A stretch of 64,000 nucleotides of DNA from Variovorax paradoxus (GTDB lineage Bacteria; Pseudomonadota; Gammaproteobacteria; Burkholderiales; Burkholderiaceae_C), in assembly GCF_009498455.1 (NCBI RefSeq), contig NZ_CP045644.1, forward strand, positions 186,001 to 250,000, read 5' to 3'. The stretch's first letter is position 1. Every line of letters starts with the position of its first letter. Both the position numbers and the translations under genes were made by a program. The notes below the pieces were generated by a model. It was not told the origin of the DNA. It was given only the letters and a program-made list of their open reading frames with translations, and did no database searches. This document shows, piece after piece, positions 18,985 through 29,131 of this stretch.

Positions 18985-19644
18985 TCAGGGATTCCAGTGG
19001 AGGAAGTTGCGATACAGCTGCAGCCCATGGTCCGCACTCTTCTCCGGGTGGAACTGGGTGGCAAAAATGTTATCGCGTGCGATGGCTGCGGTAAAGCATG
19101 CCCCGTAATCCGCCTCGCCCACGCTGTGCCGGGCATCGGCCGGGCGCGCGTAGAAGCTGTGCACGAAATAGAAGTAGCTCTGGTCCGGAATGCCCGCCCA
19201 CACCGCGTGCGGCTGGGCCTGGCGCACCTGGTTCCAGCCCATCTGCGGCACCTTGAAACGGCTGCCGTCGGGCTGCAGGCGACCGGCCAGGTCGAACTTG
19301 ATGACCTCGCCGGGAATGAGCCCCAGGCCGTCGGTCGGGCCTTCGTCGCTGCGCGACAGCAGCATCTGCATGCCCACGCACACACCGAAAAGCGGCTTGT
19401 TGGCGGCGGCTTCGAGCACCGACTCCTGCAAGCCCGAGTCGCGCAGCTCGCGCATGCAGTCGGGCATGGCGCCCTGCCCCGGCAGCACCACGCGCGTGGC
19501 CTTGCGGACCACGTCGGGGTCGGAGGTGACGAACACCTCCACGCCCACCTGGTCGGCCGCATGGCGCACGGCCTGCGACACGGAGTGCAGGTTGCCCATG
19601 CCGTAGTCGACGACGGCGACGGAATTGGCTGCTACTGATTTCAT
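18985..19644 (-). CDS. hisH: imidazole glycerol phosphate synthase glutaminase subunit HisH
   Basis: HisH hydrolyses glutamine and channels ammonia to HisF. The 219-residue class I glutamine amidotransferase has the catalytic triad: Cys89 in GVCVGMQML, and His199 and Glu201 in FHPEKS; the oxyanion region PGQGAM is also present. The ATG at 19642-19644 gives a typical N-terminus ([14 protein letters not shown]). The gene is 19 bp downstream of hisB and 63 bp upstream of hisA. Confidence 0.96.
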   Translation of the reverse strand: MKSVAANSVAVVDYGMGNLHSVSQAVRHAADQVGVEVFVTSDPDVVRKATRVVLPGQGAMPDCMRELRDSGLQESVLEAAANKPLFGVCVGMQMLLSRSDEGPTDGLGLIPGEVIKFDLAGRLQPDGSRFKVPQMGWNQVRQAQPHAVWAGIPDQSYFYFVHSFYARPADARHSVGEADYGACFTAAIARDNIFATQFHPEKSADHGLQLYRNFLHWNP

Positions 19645-19663
19645 AGCTGTTCGCGACCGGAGG

Positions 19664-20281
19664 TCAGAGCGAGCCCTTGGTCGAGGGGATGACGCCGACG
19701 GAGCGAGGATCGAGCTCCAGCGCGCCGCGCATGGCACGGGCGAAGGCCTTGAACACGGTTTCGCACTGGTGGTGCGCGTTCACGCCCTTCAGGTTGTCGA
19801 TGTGCAACGTGACGAAGGCGTGGTTCACGAAGCCCTGGAAGAACTCGTAGGTGAGCTGGCTGTCGAAGGTGCCGATCATGCCGCTGGTGAAGGGCACGTG
19901 CATCACGAGGCCCGGGCGGCCCGAGAAGTCGATGACGACGCGGCTCAGCGCTTCGTCCAGCGGCACATACGCATGGCCGTAGCGGCGGATGCCCTTCTTG
20001 TCGCCGATGGCCTGGGCCACGGCCTGGCCGAGCGTGATGCCCACGTCTTCCACCGTGTGGTGGCCGTCGATGTGCAGGTCGCCCTCGCAGTGGATGTCCA
20101 GGTCGATCAGCCCGTGGCGGGCGATCTGGTCGAGCATGTGATCGAAAAAGCCGATGCCCGTGGAGAGCTTGGCCTTGCCGGTGCCGTCGAGGTTGACGCT
20201 GACCGTGATCTTCGTCTCGGCGGTGTTGCGGGAGACCGTCGCAATGCGATCGGTGCTGCCCGGGGTCGTGGGGGTGGTCAT
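19664..20281 (-). CDS. hisB: imidazoleglycerol-phosphate dehydratase HisB
   Basis: HisB dehydrates IGP to imidazole acetol phosphate. The 205-residue monofunctional form lacks the histidinol-phosphatase domain of the enteric fusion. Manganese-binding histidine clusters are visible in [19 protein letters not shown] and [14 protein letters not shown]. Its start overlaps the hisC stop by 4 bp, so the two are translationally coupled. Confidence 0.97.
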   Translation of the reverse strand: MTTPTTPGSTDRIATVSRNTAETKITVSVNLDGTGKAKLSTGIGFFDHMLDQIARHGLIDLDIHCEGDLHIDGHHTVEDVGITLGQAVAQAIGDKKGIRRYGHAYVPLDEALSRVVIDFSGRPGLVMHVPFTSGMIGTFDSQLTYEFFQGFVNHAFVTLHIDNLKGVNAHHQCETVFKAFARAMRGALELDPRSVGVIPSTKGSL

Positions 20282-21381
20282 AGTGAGGCTTCGAGCGCCG
20301 CCAGCATCTGCGCGTTCTCGTCGGCCGTTCCGACGGTGAGGCGCAGGCAGTTGGCGAGCAGTTCATGCATTTTAGAAACGTTCTTCACCAGCACCCCGCT
20401 GGCCTTCATGCCCTCGAAGGTACGGGTGGCATCGGGCACGCGCAGCAGGATCATGTTGGCGTCGCTGGGCCAGGTCTTCACGCCCGGCAGACGGGCCAGC
20501 GCGGCCATCAGCTGGTCGCGCCCTTCGCGGATCTGGCGCGCCTGTGCCTCGAACACCGCGGCGTGCTCCAGCGCGAACAGCGCGGCCTCGCAGTTGAGCA
20601 CGCTGATGTTGTACGGCGGGCGCACCTTGTCGATCTCGGCGACCAGCGCGGCGGGGCCCATGAGGTAGCCCAGGCGGATGCCGGCCAGGCCGAACTTGCT
20701 CAGCGTGCGCATCAGCAGCACGTGGCGGTGCTTCGCGAGCCGGTCGATGTAGCTGCGGGCGGCGAAGGGCTGGTAGGCCTCGTCGATCACCACCAGGCCG
20801 CCCTGCGCGCCCTGGGCCTGCACGATCTTCTCGATGACGGCGTCGTCCCAGAGGTTGGCGGTCGGGTTGTTCGGGTAGGCGAGGTAGACGATGGCCGGCT
20901 TCTCGCGCGCGATGGCGGCCAGCATGGCGGCCTCGTCGAGTTCGAAATCGGCCGTGAGCGGCACGCCGACGAAGCGCAGGCCCTGCAGCTGGGCGCTCAG
21001 GGCGTACATGACGAAGCCGGGCACGGGCGCAAGCACGGCGGCGCCGGGCTGGTCGCAGGCGATGCCGAGCAGCGAGATGAGTTCGTCCGAGCCGTTGCCT
21101 AGCATCAGCCCGAAGCCTTCGGGCAGGCCCGCGTGCGCGGCCAGCGCGCGCTGCAGGTCGGCGCCGCGGTCGCCGGGGTAGCGGTTGAGCGCCAGCGCGC
21201 CCAGGCGCGCGCCCAGTTCGGCCTGCAGCGCGGGCGGCAGGCCGTAGGGGTTCTCCATCGCATCGAGCTTGAGGAAGCCGCGCGCGTCCTGCACCGCGTA
21301 GGCGTGCATGGCGCGCACGTCGGCGCGGATGCGGTCGAGCGGCAGACGGTTGTCGGAAGCGGAAGAGTCGGAAACGGTCAT
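20278..21381 (-). CDS. hisC: histidinol-phosphate aminotransferase HisC
   Basis: HisC transfers the amino group of glutamate to imidazole acetol phosphate. The 367-residue fold-type I PLP enzyme has [11 protein letters not shown] near the N-terminus, [21 protein letters not shown] and the PLP-binding lysine in [15 protein letters not shown]. It overlaps hisB by 4 bp at the 3' end and the upstream small exported-protein gene by 4 bp at the 5' end, which ties that unknown gene tightly into the his operon. Confidence 0.96.
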   Translation of the reverse strand: MTVSDSSASDNRLPLDRIRADVRAMHAYAVQDARGFLKLDAMENPYGLPPALQAELGARLGALALNRYPGDRGADLQRALAAHAGLPEGFGLMLGNGSDELISLLGIACDQPGAAVLAPVPGFVMYALSAQLQGLRFVGVPLTADFELDEAAMLAAIAREKPAIVYLAYPNNPTANLWDDAVIEKIVQAQGAQGGLVVIDEAYQPFAARSYIDRLAKHRHVLLMRTLSKFGLAGIRLGYLMGPAALVAEIDKVRPPYNISVLNCEAALFALEHAAVFEAQARQIREGRDQLMAALARLPGVKTWPSDANMILLRVPDATRTFEGMKASGVLVKNVSKMHELLANCLRLTVGTADENAQMLAALEASL

Positions 21382-21758
21382 CGGGTGCAGCGGTAGCTGT
21401 TGCGGAGGGCGCCGGCCATGACCAGTTGCACGGGCATGTCGGCTTCGTAGCTGTCGGCGTGGCGGCTCAGCTCGGTCTGGTAGAGCGAGCGGGCCATCGC
21501 GGGTTCGAGGCGGCGGCCCTCGACGCAGAACGTCGGCAGCTGGCCGTTGCGCTGTGACGATTCGACGCCTTCGCGCAGGCCTTCGAGCACGCCGACGAGG
21601 TAGTAGCTGGCGTAGGCCTTGCCGTCTTTTTCACCGGCTTCGAGCGTGCGCAGCTCGCGGATGCTCATGGCCTGCGCACCGACGCCGATCACGCCGGCCG
21701 CCAGTGCGAGCAGCAGCGCCGGCAGGCGCGGCAACAGCAGGACGGCGGCGCGTTGCAT
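21378..21758 (-). CDS. small exported protein, Rap1a/Tai-like pattern, function unknown
   Basis: A 126-residue protein with an N-terminal hydrophobic signal (residues 7-30, ending VGAQA), followed by a small helical domain: IRELRTLEAGEKDGKAYASYYLVGVLEG, then a cysteine (PTFCVEG) and a C-terminal AGALRNSYRC with a second cysteine. The G-x-YLVGVLEG, C and AL...Y-C pattern resembles Rap1a/Tai-type proteins, some of which are type VI immunity proteins, but resemblance in such a small helical domain is weak. No effector gene is next to it. Its stop overlaps the hisC start by 4 bp. I cannot assign a function. Confidence 0.68.
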   Translation of the reverse strand: MQRAAVLLLPRLPALLLALAAGVIGVGAQAMSIRELRTLEAGEKDGKAYASYYLVGVLEGLREGVESSQRNGQLPTFCVEGRRLEPAMARSLYQTELSRHADSYEADMPVQLVMAGALRNSYRCTR

Positions 21759-21769
21759 GGCCTCGCTGC

Positions 21770-22588
21770 TTACTTGCGGTAGCGCGGCGCCGGGGCGTAC
21801 GCGCCGTCGGCCGGGAAGGCGCTGGGCTGCGACGGCGAGGCATCACGGCGCGTGCGGCGCGGCACATTCGGCTCCTCGAGCTCGAACAGCGCGGCGCCGA
21901 TGACGCCGATGTTGCGCACGTCACCGGCCTCGGTGTTGGCGGCGTAGGCACGGCCCGGCGTGGCGAAACGGAAGGCGGCCACTTCGCTCTGGCTCTTGCG
22001 GAAGCCCTCGATGTTCAGGGTCTGCTGCGGGCGCAGCACGTAGCCGCCGTTGCGCAGGCTACCGGGCTTGCCGTTGAGCACGTCCAGGCCGTCGACGGTG
22101 GCGATCACTTCGTAGCTGCGGTCGCTGAGGTTGCGAAAGCGCAGCGTGTAGCGCGCGCCTTCGACGCCGGCGAGGCGGAACATGTCATTGCCGCTGCGGC
22201 GTGCGCGCTGCAACGGCAGCGGGCGGTCGTTCTCGTCGAGCACCGACCATTCGATGTCGCCCTGGGCCAGCTGCAGGTTGAGCCGGCGCTCGGGGTTGCT
22301 GCCCACGTCGCGGCGCACGGCGGACGCTTCGTTGTAGCCCACCGAAGCCACGTCGTCGGGCTGGTCGGACAGGCGCTTGGCAGCCACCGTGCGGGTCTTC
22401 GATTCGATGCCTTCGCCCCATTGCGTGCCCAGTTGTGCGGGCGCGGGGGCGGCGCTGGGGGTTGCCGACATCGCGGCCGTCTGGGTGCGCGTCTGCGGCA
22501 TCTGGGTGCAGGCGGCCAGCAAGGCGGCACCTGCAACGAGGCCGGTGGCGAACCGGAAAAATCGCGAACGATAGAGGCGTTGAATCAT
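21770..22588 (-). CDS. predicted lipoprotein of unknown function within the his operon
   Basis: A 272-residue protein with a basic N-terminus, a hydrophobic stretch and lipobox LLAAC (Cys27), so it is predicted to be lipid-anchored in the envelope. After a low-complexity Ala/Pro/Thr linker (residues 28-55) comes a domain of alternating hydrophobic residues from about 95 to 240 (for example RYTLRFRNLSDRSYEVIATVDGL), suggesting a beta-sandwich, then a polar tail. I do not recognise the family. It sits 37 bp after hisD and 11 bp before the small exported-protein gene, all on one strand, so it should be cotranscribed with histidine genes. Confidence 0.78.
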   Translation of the reverse strand: MIQRLYRSRFFRFATGLVAGAALLAACTQMPQTRTQTAAMSATPSAAPAPAQLGTQWGEGIESKTRTVAAKRLSDQPDDVASVGYNEASAVRRDVGSNPERRLNLQLAQGDIEWSVLDENDRPLPLQRARRSGNDMFRLAGVEGARYTLRFRNLSDRSYEVIATVDGLDVLNGKPGSLRNGGYVLRPQQTLNIEGFRKSQSEVAAFRFATPGRAYAANTEAGDVRNIGVIGAALFELEEPNVPRRTRRDASPSQPSAFPADGAYAPAPRYRK

Positions 22589-22625
22589 CTGGCGTGCTCC
22601 TCCCTGAAGCGGGGTTGTTGGAGCC

Positions 22626-23948
22626 TCAGATCTTACGCAGGCGCATGCGCGCGGCTTCGGCGTGCGCCTGCAGGCCTTCGCCTTCGGCCAGCGTGACGGC
22701 GATCGGGCCCAGCACCTGGGCGCCGGCCTCGCTCACCTCGATGAGGCTGGAGCGCTTCTGGAAGTCGTACACGCCCAGCGGGCTCGAGAAGCGCGCAGTG
22801 CCGCTGGTCGGCAGCACGTGGTTCGGGCCGGCGCAGTAGTCGCCCAGGCTCTCGCTGGTGAAGGCGCCCAGGAAGATCGCACCGGCGTGGCGCAGCAGCG
22901 GCTCCCAACGGCCCGGTTCGCTGCTGCTCACTTCGAGGTGTTCGGGCGCGATGCGGTTGCTGATCTCGCAGGCCTCTTCCATGCTCTTCGTGTGGATCAG
23001 CGCGCCGCGGCCGTTGAGCGAGGCAGCGATGATCTCGGCGCGCGGCATGGTCGGCAGCAGGCGGTCGATCTCGGCCTGCACGCGGTCGATGTAGGCGGCG
23101 TCGGGGCACAGCAGGATGCTCTGGGCCAGTTCGTCGTGCTCGGCCTGGCTGAACAGGTCCATGGCCACCCAGTCGGGCGGCGTGGAACCGTCGGCCAGCA
23201 CCAAAATTTCGCTCGGGCCCGCGATCATGTCGATGCCCACGGTGCCGAACACGCGGCGCTTGGCAGCGGCCACGTAGGCGTTGCCGGGGCCGGTGATCTT
23301 GTCGACGGCCGGGATGGTGGCCGTGCCGTAGGCCAGCGCGGCCACGGCCTGCGCGCCGCCGATGGTGAAAGCGCGGGTGACGCCTGCCACGTAGGCGGCG
23401 GCCAGCACCAACTGGTTCTTCTCGCCGTTCGGCGTGGGCACGACCATGATGATCTCGCCCACACCCGCGACGTGCGCGGGAATGGCGTTCATCAGCACGC
23501 TCGACGGGTACGCGGCCTTGCCGCCCGGCACGTAGATGCCCACACGGTCGAGCGGCGTGACCTTCTGGCCGAGCAGCGTTCCGTCGGCGTCGCGGTAGCT
23601 CCAGCTTTCGCCAGAGGCCTTCTTCTGCGCCTCGTGGTAGCTGCGCACGCGGCGCGCAGCGGCTTCGAGCGCGTCGCGCTGCACGGCGGGCAGCGCTTCG
23701 AAGGCGGCCTTCAGCTCGGCCTGCGTCAGCTCCAGCGCGGGCAGCGTCTTCGCGTCGAGCTTGTCGAAGCGGTTCGTGTACTCGAGCACCGCGTCGTCGC
23801 CACGCTTGCGCACATCGGCGAGGATGTCGGCCACCACCTTCTCGATCGCAGCGTCCGCGTCTGCGGACCAATGCAGCCGCGCCTTGAATTCAGCGTCAAA
23901 GCTGGCTGAGTTCGTGGACAGTCGGGCGGGGGCTGCTTGCAGAGTCAT
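22626..23948 (-). CDS. hisD: histidinol dehydrogenase HisD
   Basis: HisD performs the last two oxidations, histidinol to histidine, using NAD+ and zinc. The 440-residue length is standard. Motifs seen include [57 protein letters not shown] (zinc/catalytic region), RIAPEHLEV (catalytic Glu-His) and [14 protein letters not shown]. It follows hisG by 11 bp. Between it and hisC lie two genes for exported proteins of unknown role. Confidence 0.97.
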   Translation of the reverse strand: MTLQAAPARLSTNSASFDAEFKARLHWSADADAAIEKVVADILADVRKRGDDAVLEYTNRFDKLDAKTLPALELTQAELKAAFEALPAVQRDALEAAARRVRSYHEAQKKASGESWSYRDADGTLLGQKVTPLDRVGIYVPGGKAAYPSSVLMNAIPAHVAGVGEIIMVVPTPNGEKNQLVLAAAYVAGVTRAFTIGGAQAVAALAYGTATIPAVDKITGPGNAYVAAAKRRVFGTVGIDMIAGPSEILVLADGSTPPDWVAMDLFSQAEHDELAQSILLCPDAAYIDRVQAEIDRLLPTMPRAEIIAASLNGRGALIHTKSMEEACEISNRIAPEHLEVSSSEPGRWEPLLRHAGAIFLGAFTSESLGDYCAGPNHVLPTSGTARFSSPLGVYDFQKRSSLIEVSEAGAQVLGPIAVTLAEGEGLQAHAEAARMRLRKI

Positions 23949-23959
23949 GGGCGTGAGGT

Positions 23960-24597
23960 TCAGGCGGAAGGAATGGCTGACGCGAAGGCGTCGATGATGC
24001 GGCGGATGGGTTCGCGCTTGAGCTTGAGCGCGGCCTGGTTGACGACCAGCCGGGCGCTGATGTCCATGATGCGCTCCACCTCGACGAGGTGGTTGGCCTT
24101 GAGCGTGTTGCCGGTCGAAACCAGGTCGACGATGGCGTCGGCCAGGCCCGTGAGCGGCGCCAGCTCCATGCTGCCGTAGAGCTTGATCAGGTCGACGTGC
24201 ACGCCCTTGCTGGCGAAGAAGTCGCGCGACAGGCCCACGTACTTGGTGGCCACACGCAGGCGCGAGCCCTGCTTCACGGCCGAGGCGTAGTCGTAGTCGT
24301 TGCGCACGGCCACGCTGAGGCGGCAGGCCGCGATGCGCAGGTCCAGCGGCTGGTACATGCCCTGGTTGCCGTTCTCGAGCAGCACGTCGAGGCCGGTCAC
24401 GCCCAGGTCGGCGCCGCCGTACTGCACGTAGGTGGGCACGTCGGAGGCGCGCACCAGCACCACGCGCACGTCGGGGCGGGTGGTTTCGAGGATGAGCTTG
24501 CGCGACTTCTCGGGGTCTTCGGTGACCTCGATGCCGGCAGCGGCCAGCAGGGGCATCGTCTCTTCGAAGATGCGGCCTTTGGAAAGAGCCAAAGTGA

Positions 24598-24601
<4 letters not shown>
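23960..24601 (-). CDS. hisG: ATP phosphoribosyltransferase catalytic subunit HisG (short form)
   Basis: HisG condenses ATP and PRPP in the first, feedback-controlled step of histidine synthesis. At 213 residues it is the short form, without the C-terminal histidine-binding domain, which in known systems needs the HisZ regulatory subunit; hisZ is not in this window. The N-terminus [18 protein letters not shown] and the PRPP loop region [16 protein letters not shown] are clear. Its ATG overlaps the murA stop by 4 bp. Confidence 0.96.
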
Positions 24602-25887
<1,286 letters not shown>

Positions 25888-25929
25888 GAAGGATCCAGCG
25901 AAATCAGGAGGCCCGCAGGGGCAGGAAAG

Positions 25930-26172
25930 TCATTTGCCCACTGCCGCCCATTCGGCCGGCGTGTAGGTCTTCATCGAGAGCGCGTGCACCTCGTCGGTGT
26001 GCATTTTCGCACCGAGGGTGGCGTAGACCCGCTGGTGGCGCTGGATGGCGCGCTTGCCCTCGAACTCGGCCGAGACGATGGTCGCGTACCAATGTCGGCC
26101 GTCGCCCTCGAGCGTGATGTGCTCGCACGGCAGATGGGCAGCGATGATGGTCTGGAGTTCGTCAGCGGTCAT
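25930..26172 (-). CDS. BolA/IbaG family protein
   Basis: BolA-type proteins bind monothiol glutaredoxin-coordinated [2Fe-2S] clusters and act in iron-sulfur handling or regulation. The ATG at 26170-26172 gives 80 residues, a normal length for the short IbaG (YrbA) branch; IbaG is likewise adjacent to murA in E. coli. Motifs EGDGRHWYATIVSAEFEGKRAIQRHQRVYATLG and MHTDEVHALSMKTYTPAEW contain the conserved histidines. A longer start upstream would add 21 residues without support. Confidence 0.92.
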   Translation of the reverse strand: MTADELQTIIAAHLPCEHITLEGDGRHWYATIVSAEFEGKRAIQRHQRVYATLGAKMHTDEVHALSMKTYTPAEWAAVGK

Positions 26173-26191
26173 GGGGTCTTGGACGTCGCGG

Positions 26192-26956
26192 TCAACCGCG
26201 GATTTTGTAGCCGATGCGCAGGAGGTGAACGGCAATCGCGCTCACCACCAGCCAGGCGGAACCGACGATGCCGAAGCTCAGCCAGGGCGAGGCATCGCTC
26301 ACCCCGAAGAAGCCGTAGCGGAAGCCGTCGATCATGTAGAAGAAGGGGTTCAAATGGCTCACGCTCTGCCAGAACGGCGGCAGCGAACCGATCGAATAGA
26401 ACACGCCCGACAGGAAGGTCATGGGCATGATCAGGAAGTTCTGGAACACGGCCATCTGGTCGAACTTCTCGGCCCAGAGCCCGGCGATGAGGCCGAGCGT
26501 GCCCAGCATGGCCGAGCCCAGCAGCGCGAAGACCAGGATCCAGACCGGCGCCACGAAGCTCGGCACGGCGAAGAAGATGGTCACGGCGAACACGCCCACG
26601 CCCACCGCCAGGCCGCGGATCACCGAGGAGCCCACGTAGGCGAAGAACCAGCCCCAGTGCGACAGCGGCGTGAGCAGCACGAACACGAGGTTACCCATGA
26701 TCTTGCTCTGGATGATCGAGGACGAGCTGTTCGCGAACGCGTTCTGCAACACGCTCATCATCACGAGGCCGGGGATCAGGAACGCCGTGTAGCCCACGGT
26801 GCCGTAGACCGTCACGCGGCCTTCGAGCACATGGCCGAACACCATGAGGTACAGCAGCGCGGTGAGCACCGGCGCACCGACAGTCTGGAAGCCGACCTTC
26901 CAGAAGCGCAGCGTTTCCTTGTAGAGCAGCGCGCGCCACCCGGTGACGGCCATCAT
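26192..26956 (-). CDS. ABC-2 type exporter permease (YadH-like)
   Basis: A 254-residue ABC-2 family permease with six transmembrane helices, beginning TGWRALLYKETLRFWKVG and containing LVFVLLTPLSHWGWFF and PMTFLSGVFYSIGSLPPFW, typical of YadH-like proteins. It would form a transporter with the ATPase encoded upstream. Tandem ATGs at 26954-26956 and 26951-26953 are preceded by AAGGGGG; the first is used here. The location between mlaB and bolA/murA is common in this order. The substrate is unknown. Confidence 0.9.
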   Translation of the reverse strand: MMAVTGWRALLYKETLRFWKVGFQTVGAPVLTALLYLMVFGHVLEGRVTVYGTVGYTAFLIPGLVMMSVLQNAFANSSSSIIQSKIMGNLVFVLLTPLSHWGWFFAYVGSSVIRGLAVGVGVFAVTIFFAVPSFVAPVWILVFALLGSAMLGTLGLIAGLWAEKFDQMAVFQNFLIMPMTFLSGVFYSIGSLPPFWQSVSHLNPFFYMIDGFRYGFFGVSDASPWLSFGIVGSAWLVVSAIAVHLLRIGYKIRG

Positions 26957-26990
26957 GAGACCCCCTTGCACGGCACTGCGTGTCCGTGCT

Positions 26991-27032
26991 TCCCCCCGAG
27001 GGGGAGCTTCGCTTGCTTGGGGCGGCCCGGCG
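26991..27032. repeat. GC-rich hairpin repeat between the ABC permease and ATPase genes
   Basis: TCCCCC (26991-26996) pairs with GGGGGA (27000-27005), followed by AGCTTCGCTTGCTTGGGGCGG. This arrangement resembles a dispersed intergenic repeat that I recall from Comamonadaceae genomes, but its copy number cannot be judged from one window. It fills most of the 82-bp gap in an otherwise tight operon. Confidence 0.42.
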
Positions 27033-27038
27033 CGGCGC

Positions 27039-27986
27039 TCATCGCGACACCTCCAGCGGCGTCTGCTCGCCCGCCATCAGGTCGATGAACACGTCTTCCA
27101 GGTCGGCCTTGCGCATTTCCACGTCTTCCACCGCGACGCCGGCTTCGCGGATCGCGGCCAGCAGTTGTTCGACTTCATGCGCGTTCTGCGCCGGCAGCTG
27201 CACGATCCGCCCGGTGATGCGCGCGTGCTGGGCGATGGCCCAGGGCAGCATCGCGTCGGTCTTGAAGCGCAGCACGTTGCTCGCGGCCGACTTCAGCAGC
27301 TCGCTGGTGCGGTCCAGCGCGATCACCTTGCCGAGCTTGAGCATCGCGATGCGGCTGCACAGCGCCTCGGCTTCTTCGAGGTAATGGGTGGTCAGCAGCA
27401 CCGTGCTGCCCTGCTTGTTGAGCCGGGCGACGAACTGCCAGAGCGTCTGGCGCAGCTCGACGTCGACACCGGCCGTGGGCTCGTCGAGCACGATGACGGG
27501 CGGCTTGTGCACCAGCGCCTGCGCCACCAGCACGCGGCGCTTCATGCCGCCCGAGAGCTGGCGCATGTTGGCGGTGGCCTTGTCGGCCAGGCCCAGGCTT
27601 TGCAGCAGCTCGTCGATCCAGGCTTCGTTGTTCTTGATGCCGAAGTAGCCCGACTGGATGCGCAGCGACTCGCGCACGTTGAAGAAGGGGTCGAACACCA
27701 GCTCCTGCGGCACGATGCCGAGCTGGCGCCGGGCTTCGGCGTAGTCGCGCTGCACGTCGAAACCGTGCACGCTGATCGCGCCCGCCGTGGGCCGCGACAG
27801 GCCCGCGAGCATGCTGATGAGGGTGGTCTTGCCCGCGCCGTTGGGGCCGAGCAGGCCGAAGAACTCGCCCGGCTCGATCTGGAAGGAAACCTCGTCGACC
27901 GCACGCAGCCCTTGCTTGCCTTGGGCGCGTTGCTGACGGGAGGGAGGGTAGGTCTTGGAGACCGACTGGAATGAGATCGCGGGCAT
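27039..27986 (-). CDS. ABC transporter ATP-binding protein (YadG-like)
   Basis: A 315-residue ABC ATPase with Walker A GPNGAGKTT (around residues 47-55), Q-loop IVPQELVFDP, signature LSGGMKRRV and Walker B VIVLDEPTAGVD, followed by the switch histidine in LLTTHYLEEAE. The C-terminal extension (about 230-315) is typical of YadG-type exporters. It pairs with the ABC-2 permease gene downstream. Substrate unknown; polysaccharide or drug export are the usual suggestions for this family. Confidence 0.92.
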   Translation of the reverse strand: MPAISFQSVSKTYPPSRQQRAQGKQGLRAVDEVSFQIEPGEFFGLLGPNGAGKTTLISMLAGLSRPTAGAISVHGFDVQRDYAEARRQLGIVPQELVFDPFFNVRESLRIQSGYFGIKNNEAWIDELLQSLGLADKATANMRQLSGGMKRRVLVAQALVHKPPVIVLDEPTAGVDVELRQTLWQFVARLNKQGSTVLLTTHYLEEAEALCSRIAMLKLGKVIALDRTSELLKSAASNVLRFKTDAMLPWAIAQHARITGRIVQLPAQNAHEVEQLLAAIREAGVAVEDVEMRKADLEDVFIDLMAGEQTPLEVSR

Positions 27987-28019
27987 GGGAGCCCGCGATT
28001 TTACGGGGCCGTTACTTTT

Positions 28020-28295
28020 TCAGGGCGCAGCGGGCAAAAGGCCCGCGATGCCGTACAGGGCAGCCAACTCGCGCAGGCGGGGAGAAAGGCCCTTGACGGA
28101 AAAGCTGCGACCCAGCGCGCTCGATTCGCGCCGGCACTCGAGCAGCACTGCCAGTGCGGAGGAATCGAACTGGGCCAATGGCGTGGCATCGACCACGGTG
28201 GACGTCGAGTCGGTCTGGCCCTTGAGCCCCTGCTGCAGCATGCGCATGCAGGCAGGAGCCTCGTCGTGGGTGAGTCGGGAGGGAAGGACCAGCAT
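28020..28295 (-). CDS. mlaB: STAS-domain protein MlaB
   Basis: MlaB is the small cytosolic STAS subunit that binds MlaF and stabilises the MlaFEDB phospholipid transport complex. The 91-residue protein has a hydrophobic strand STVVDATPLAQFDSSALAVLLECRR with the conserved DSS serine motif of STAS domains. It lies 12 bp downstream of mlaC in the same direction, completing the mla set. Confidence 0.86.
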   Translation of the reverse strand: MLVLPSRLTHDEAPACMRMLQQGLKGQTDSTSTVVDATPLAQFDSSALAVLLECRRESSALGRSFSVKGLSPRLRELAALYGIAGLLPAAP

Positions 28296-28307
28296 GGCGT
28301 GCGCCCG

Positions 28308-28970
28308 TCAGCCCTTGCCGTTGCCCTTGTTGCGCGCGGCCAGCGCGGCAATCAGGCCATCGATGCCGTTCTTGTTGATTTCTTGCGCGAACTGGGTGCG
28401 GTAGGTATCGACCAGCCAGACGCCCAGCACATTCAGGTTGTAGACCTTCCAGCCGGCGCCCTGCCCCGGCGTCTTTTCGAGGCGGTAGTCGAGCTGCACC
28501 GGATCGCCGCGGCCCTTGACCTCGGTGCGCACGAGCACGTCGGTGTCGGTGGCCGCGCCGCGGAACGGGCGGATGGTGACGGTCTGGTCGCTCACCTGGT
28601 CGAGCGCGCCGGCGTAGGTGCGCACCAGCAGGGTCTTGAACTCGTCCTGCAGGCGCTTTTGCTGCTCGGGCGTGGCCTGGCGCCAGGCCGGGCCGACGGC
28701 CGAGGCGGTCATGCGCTGGAAGTTGACGTTGGGCATGATCTTGCTGTCGACCAACAGCATGATCTTGTTGATGTCGCCGGCCTTGATCGACGAATCGGCC
28801 TTGATGGTCTCGAGCACGTCGGTCGACAGGCGCTTGACGAGCGCGTCGGGAGCCTCGTCGGCCGCGAATGCGGGCTGGTGCACGAAGGCGGCGGCGGCGC
28901 CGAACAGCAGCGCGCCGGCCAATGCCAGGCGGCCCATGTCGCGTCGTTGCAGCAAGATCTTGTTGTTCAT
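28308..28970 (-). CDS. mlaC: periplasmic phospholipid carrier MlaC
   Basis: MlaC shuttles phospholipid between outer-membrane MlaA and inner-membrane MlaFEDB. The ATG at 28968-28970 gives 220 residues with a signal peptide (about residues 1-35, ending AFAADEAP). The mature region has the Ttg2D/MlaC pattern: IMPNVNFQRMTASAVGPAWRQATPEQQKRL and WKVYNLNVLGVWLVDTYRTQF. It is placed between mlaA and mlaB. Confidence 0.94.
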   Translation of the reverse strand: MNNKILLQRRDMGRLALAGALLFGAAAAFVHQPAFAADEAPDALVKRLSTDVLETIKADSSIKAGDINKIMLLVDSKIMPNVNFQRMTASAVGPAWRQATPEQQKRLQDEFKTLLVRTYAGALDQVSDQTVTIRPFRGAATDTDVLVRTEVKGRGDPVQLDYRLEKTPGQGAGWKVYNLNVLGVWLVDTYRTQFAQEINKNGIDGLIAALAARNKGNGKG

Positions 28971-29131
28971 GGTGAGTCCCTCAGGTTGATTGTCTTCCCT
29001 GCACGGTGCAGCCAATGGCCCCGTGCTGAGACAGGAACGGTTTCGACAGGCCTCAGGCCGACCGGGTTCCTGAAGCGGAGGTGAAGCCTTGCAACCGGAT
29101 GCAAGCAGGCTTCCCATCCGCCACGCCGCCA

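Noticed and set aside
21378..21758. Type VI effector-immunity pair based on the Rap1a-like protein
   Set aside because: No effector, no VgrG/PAAR or other secretion gene is adjacent, and the neighbour is a lipoprotein without toxin motifs. The family match itself is weak.
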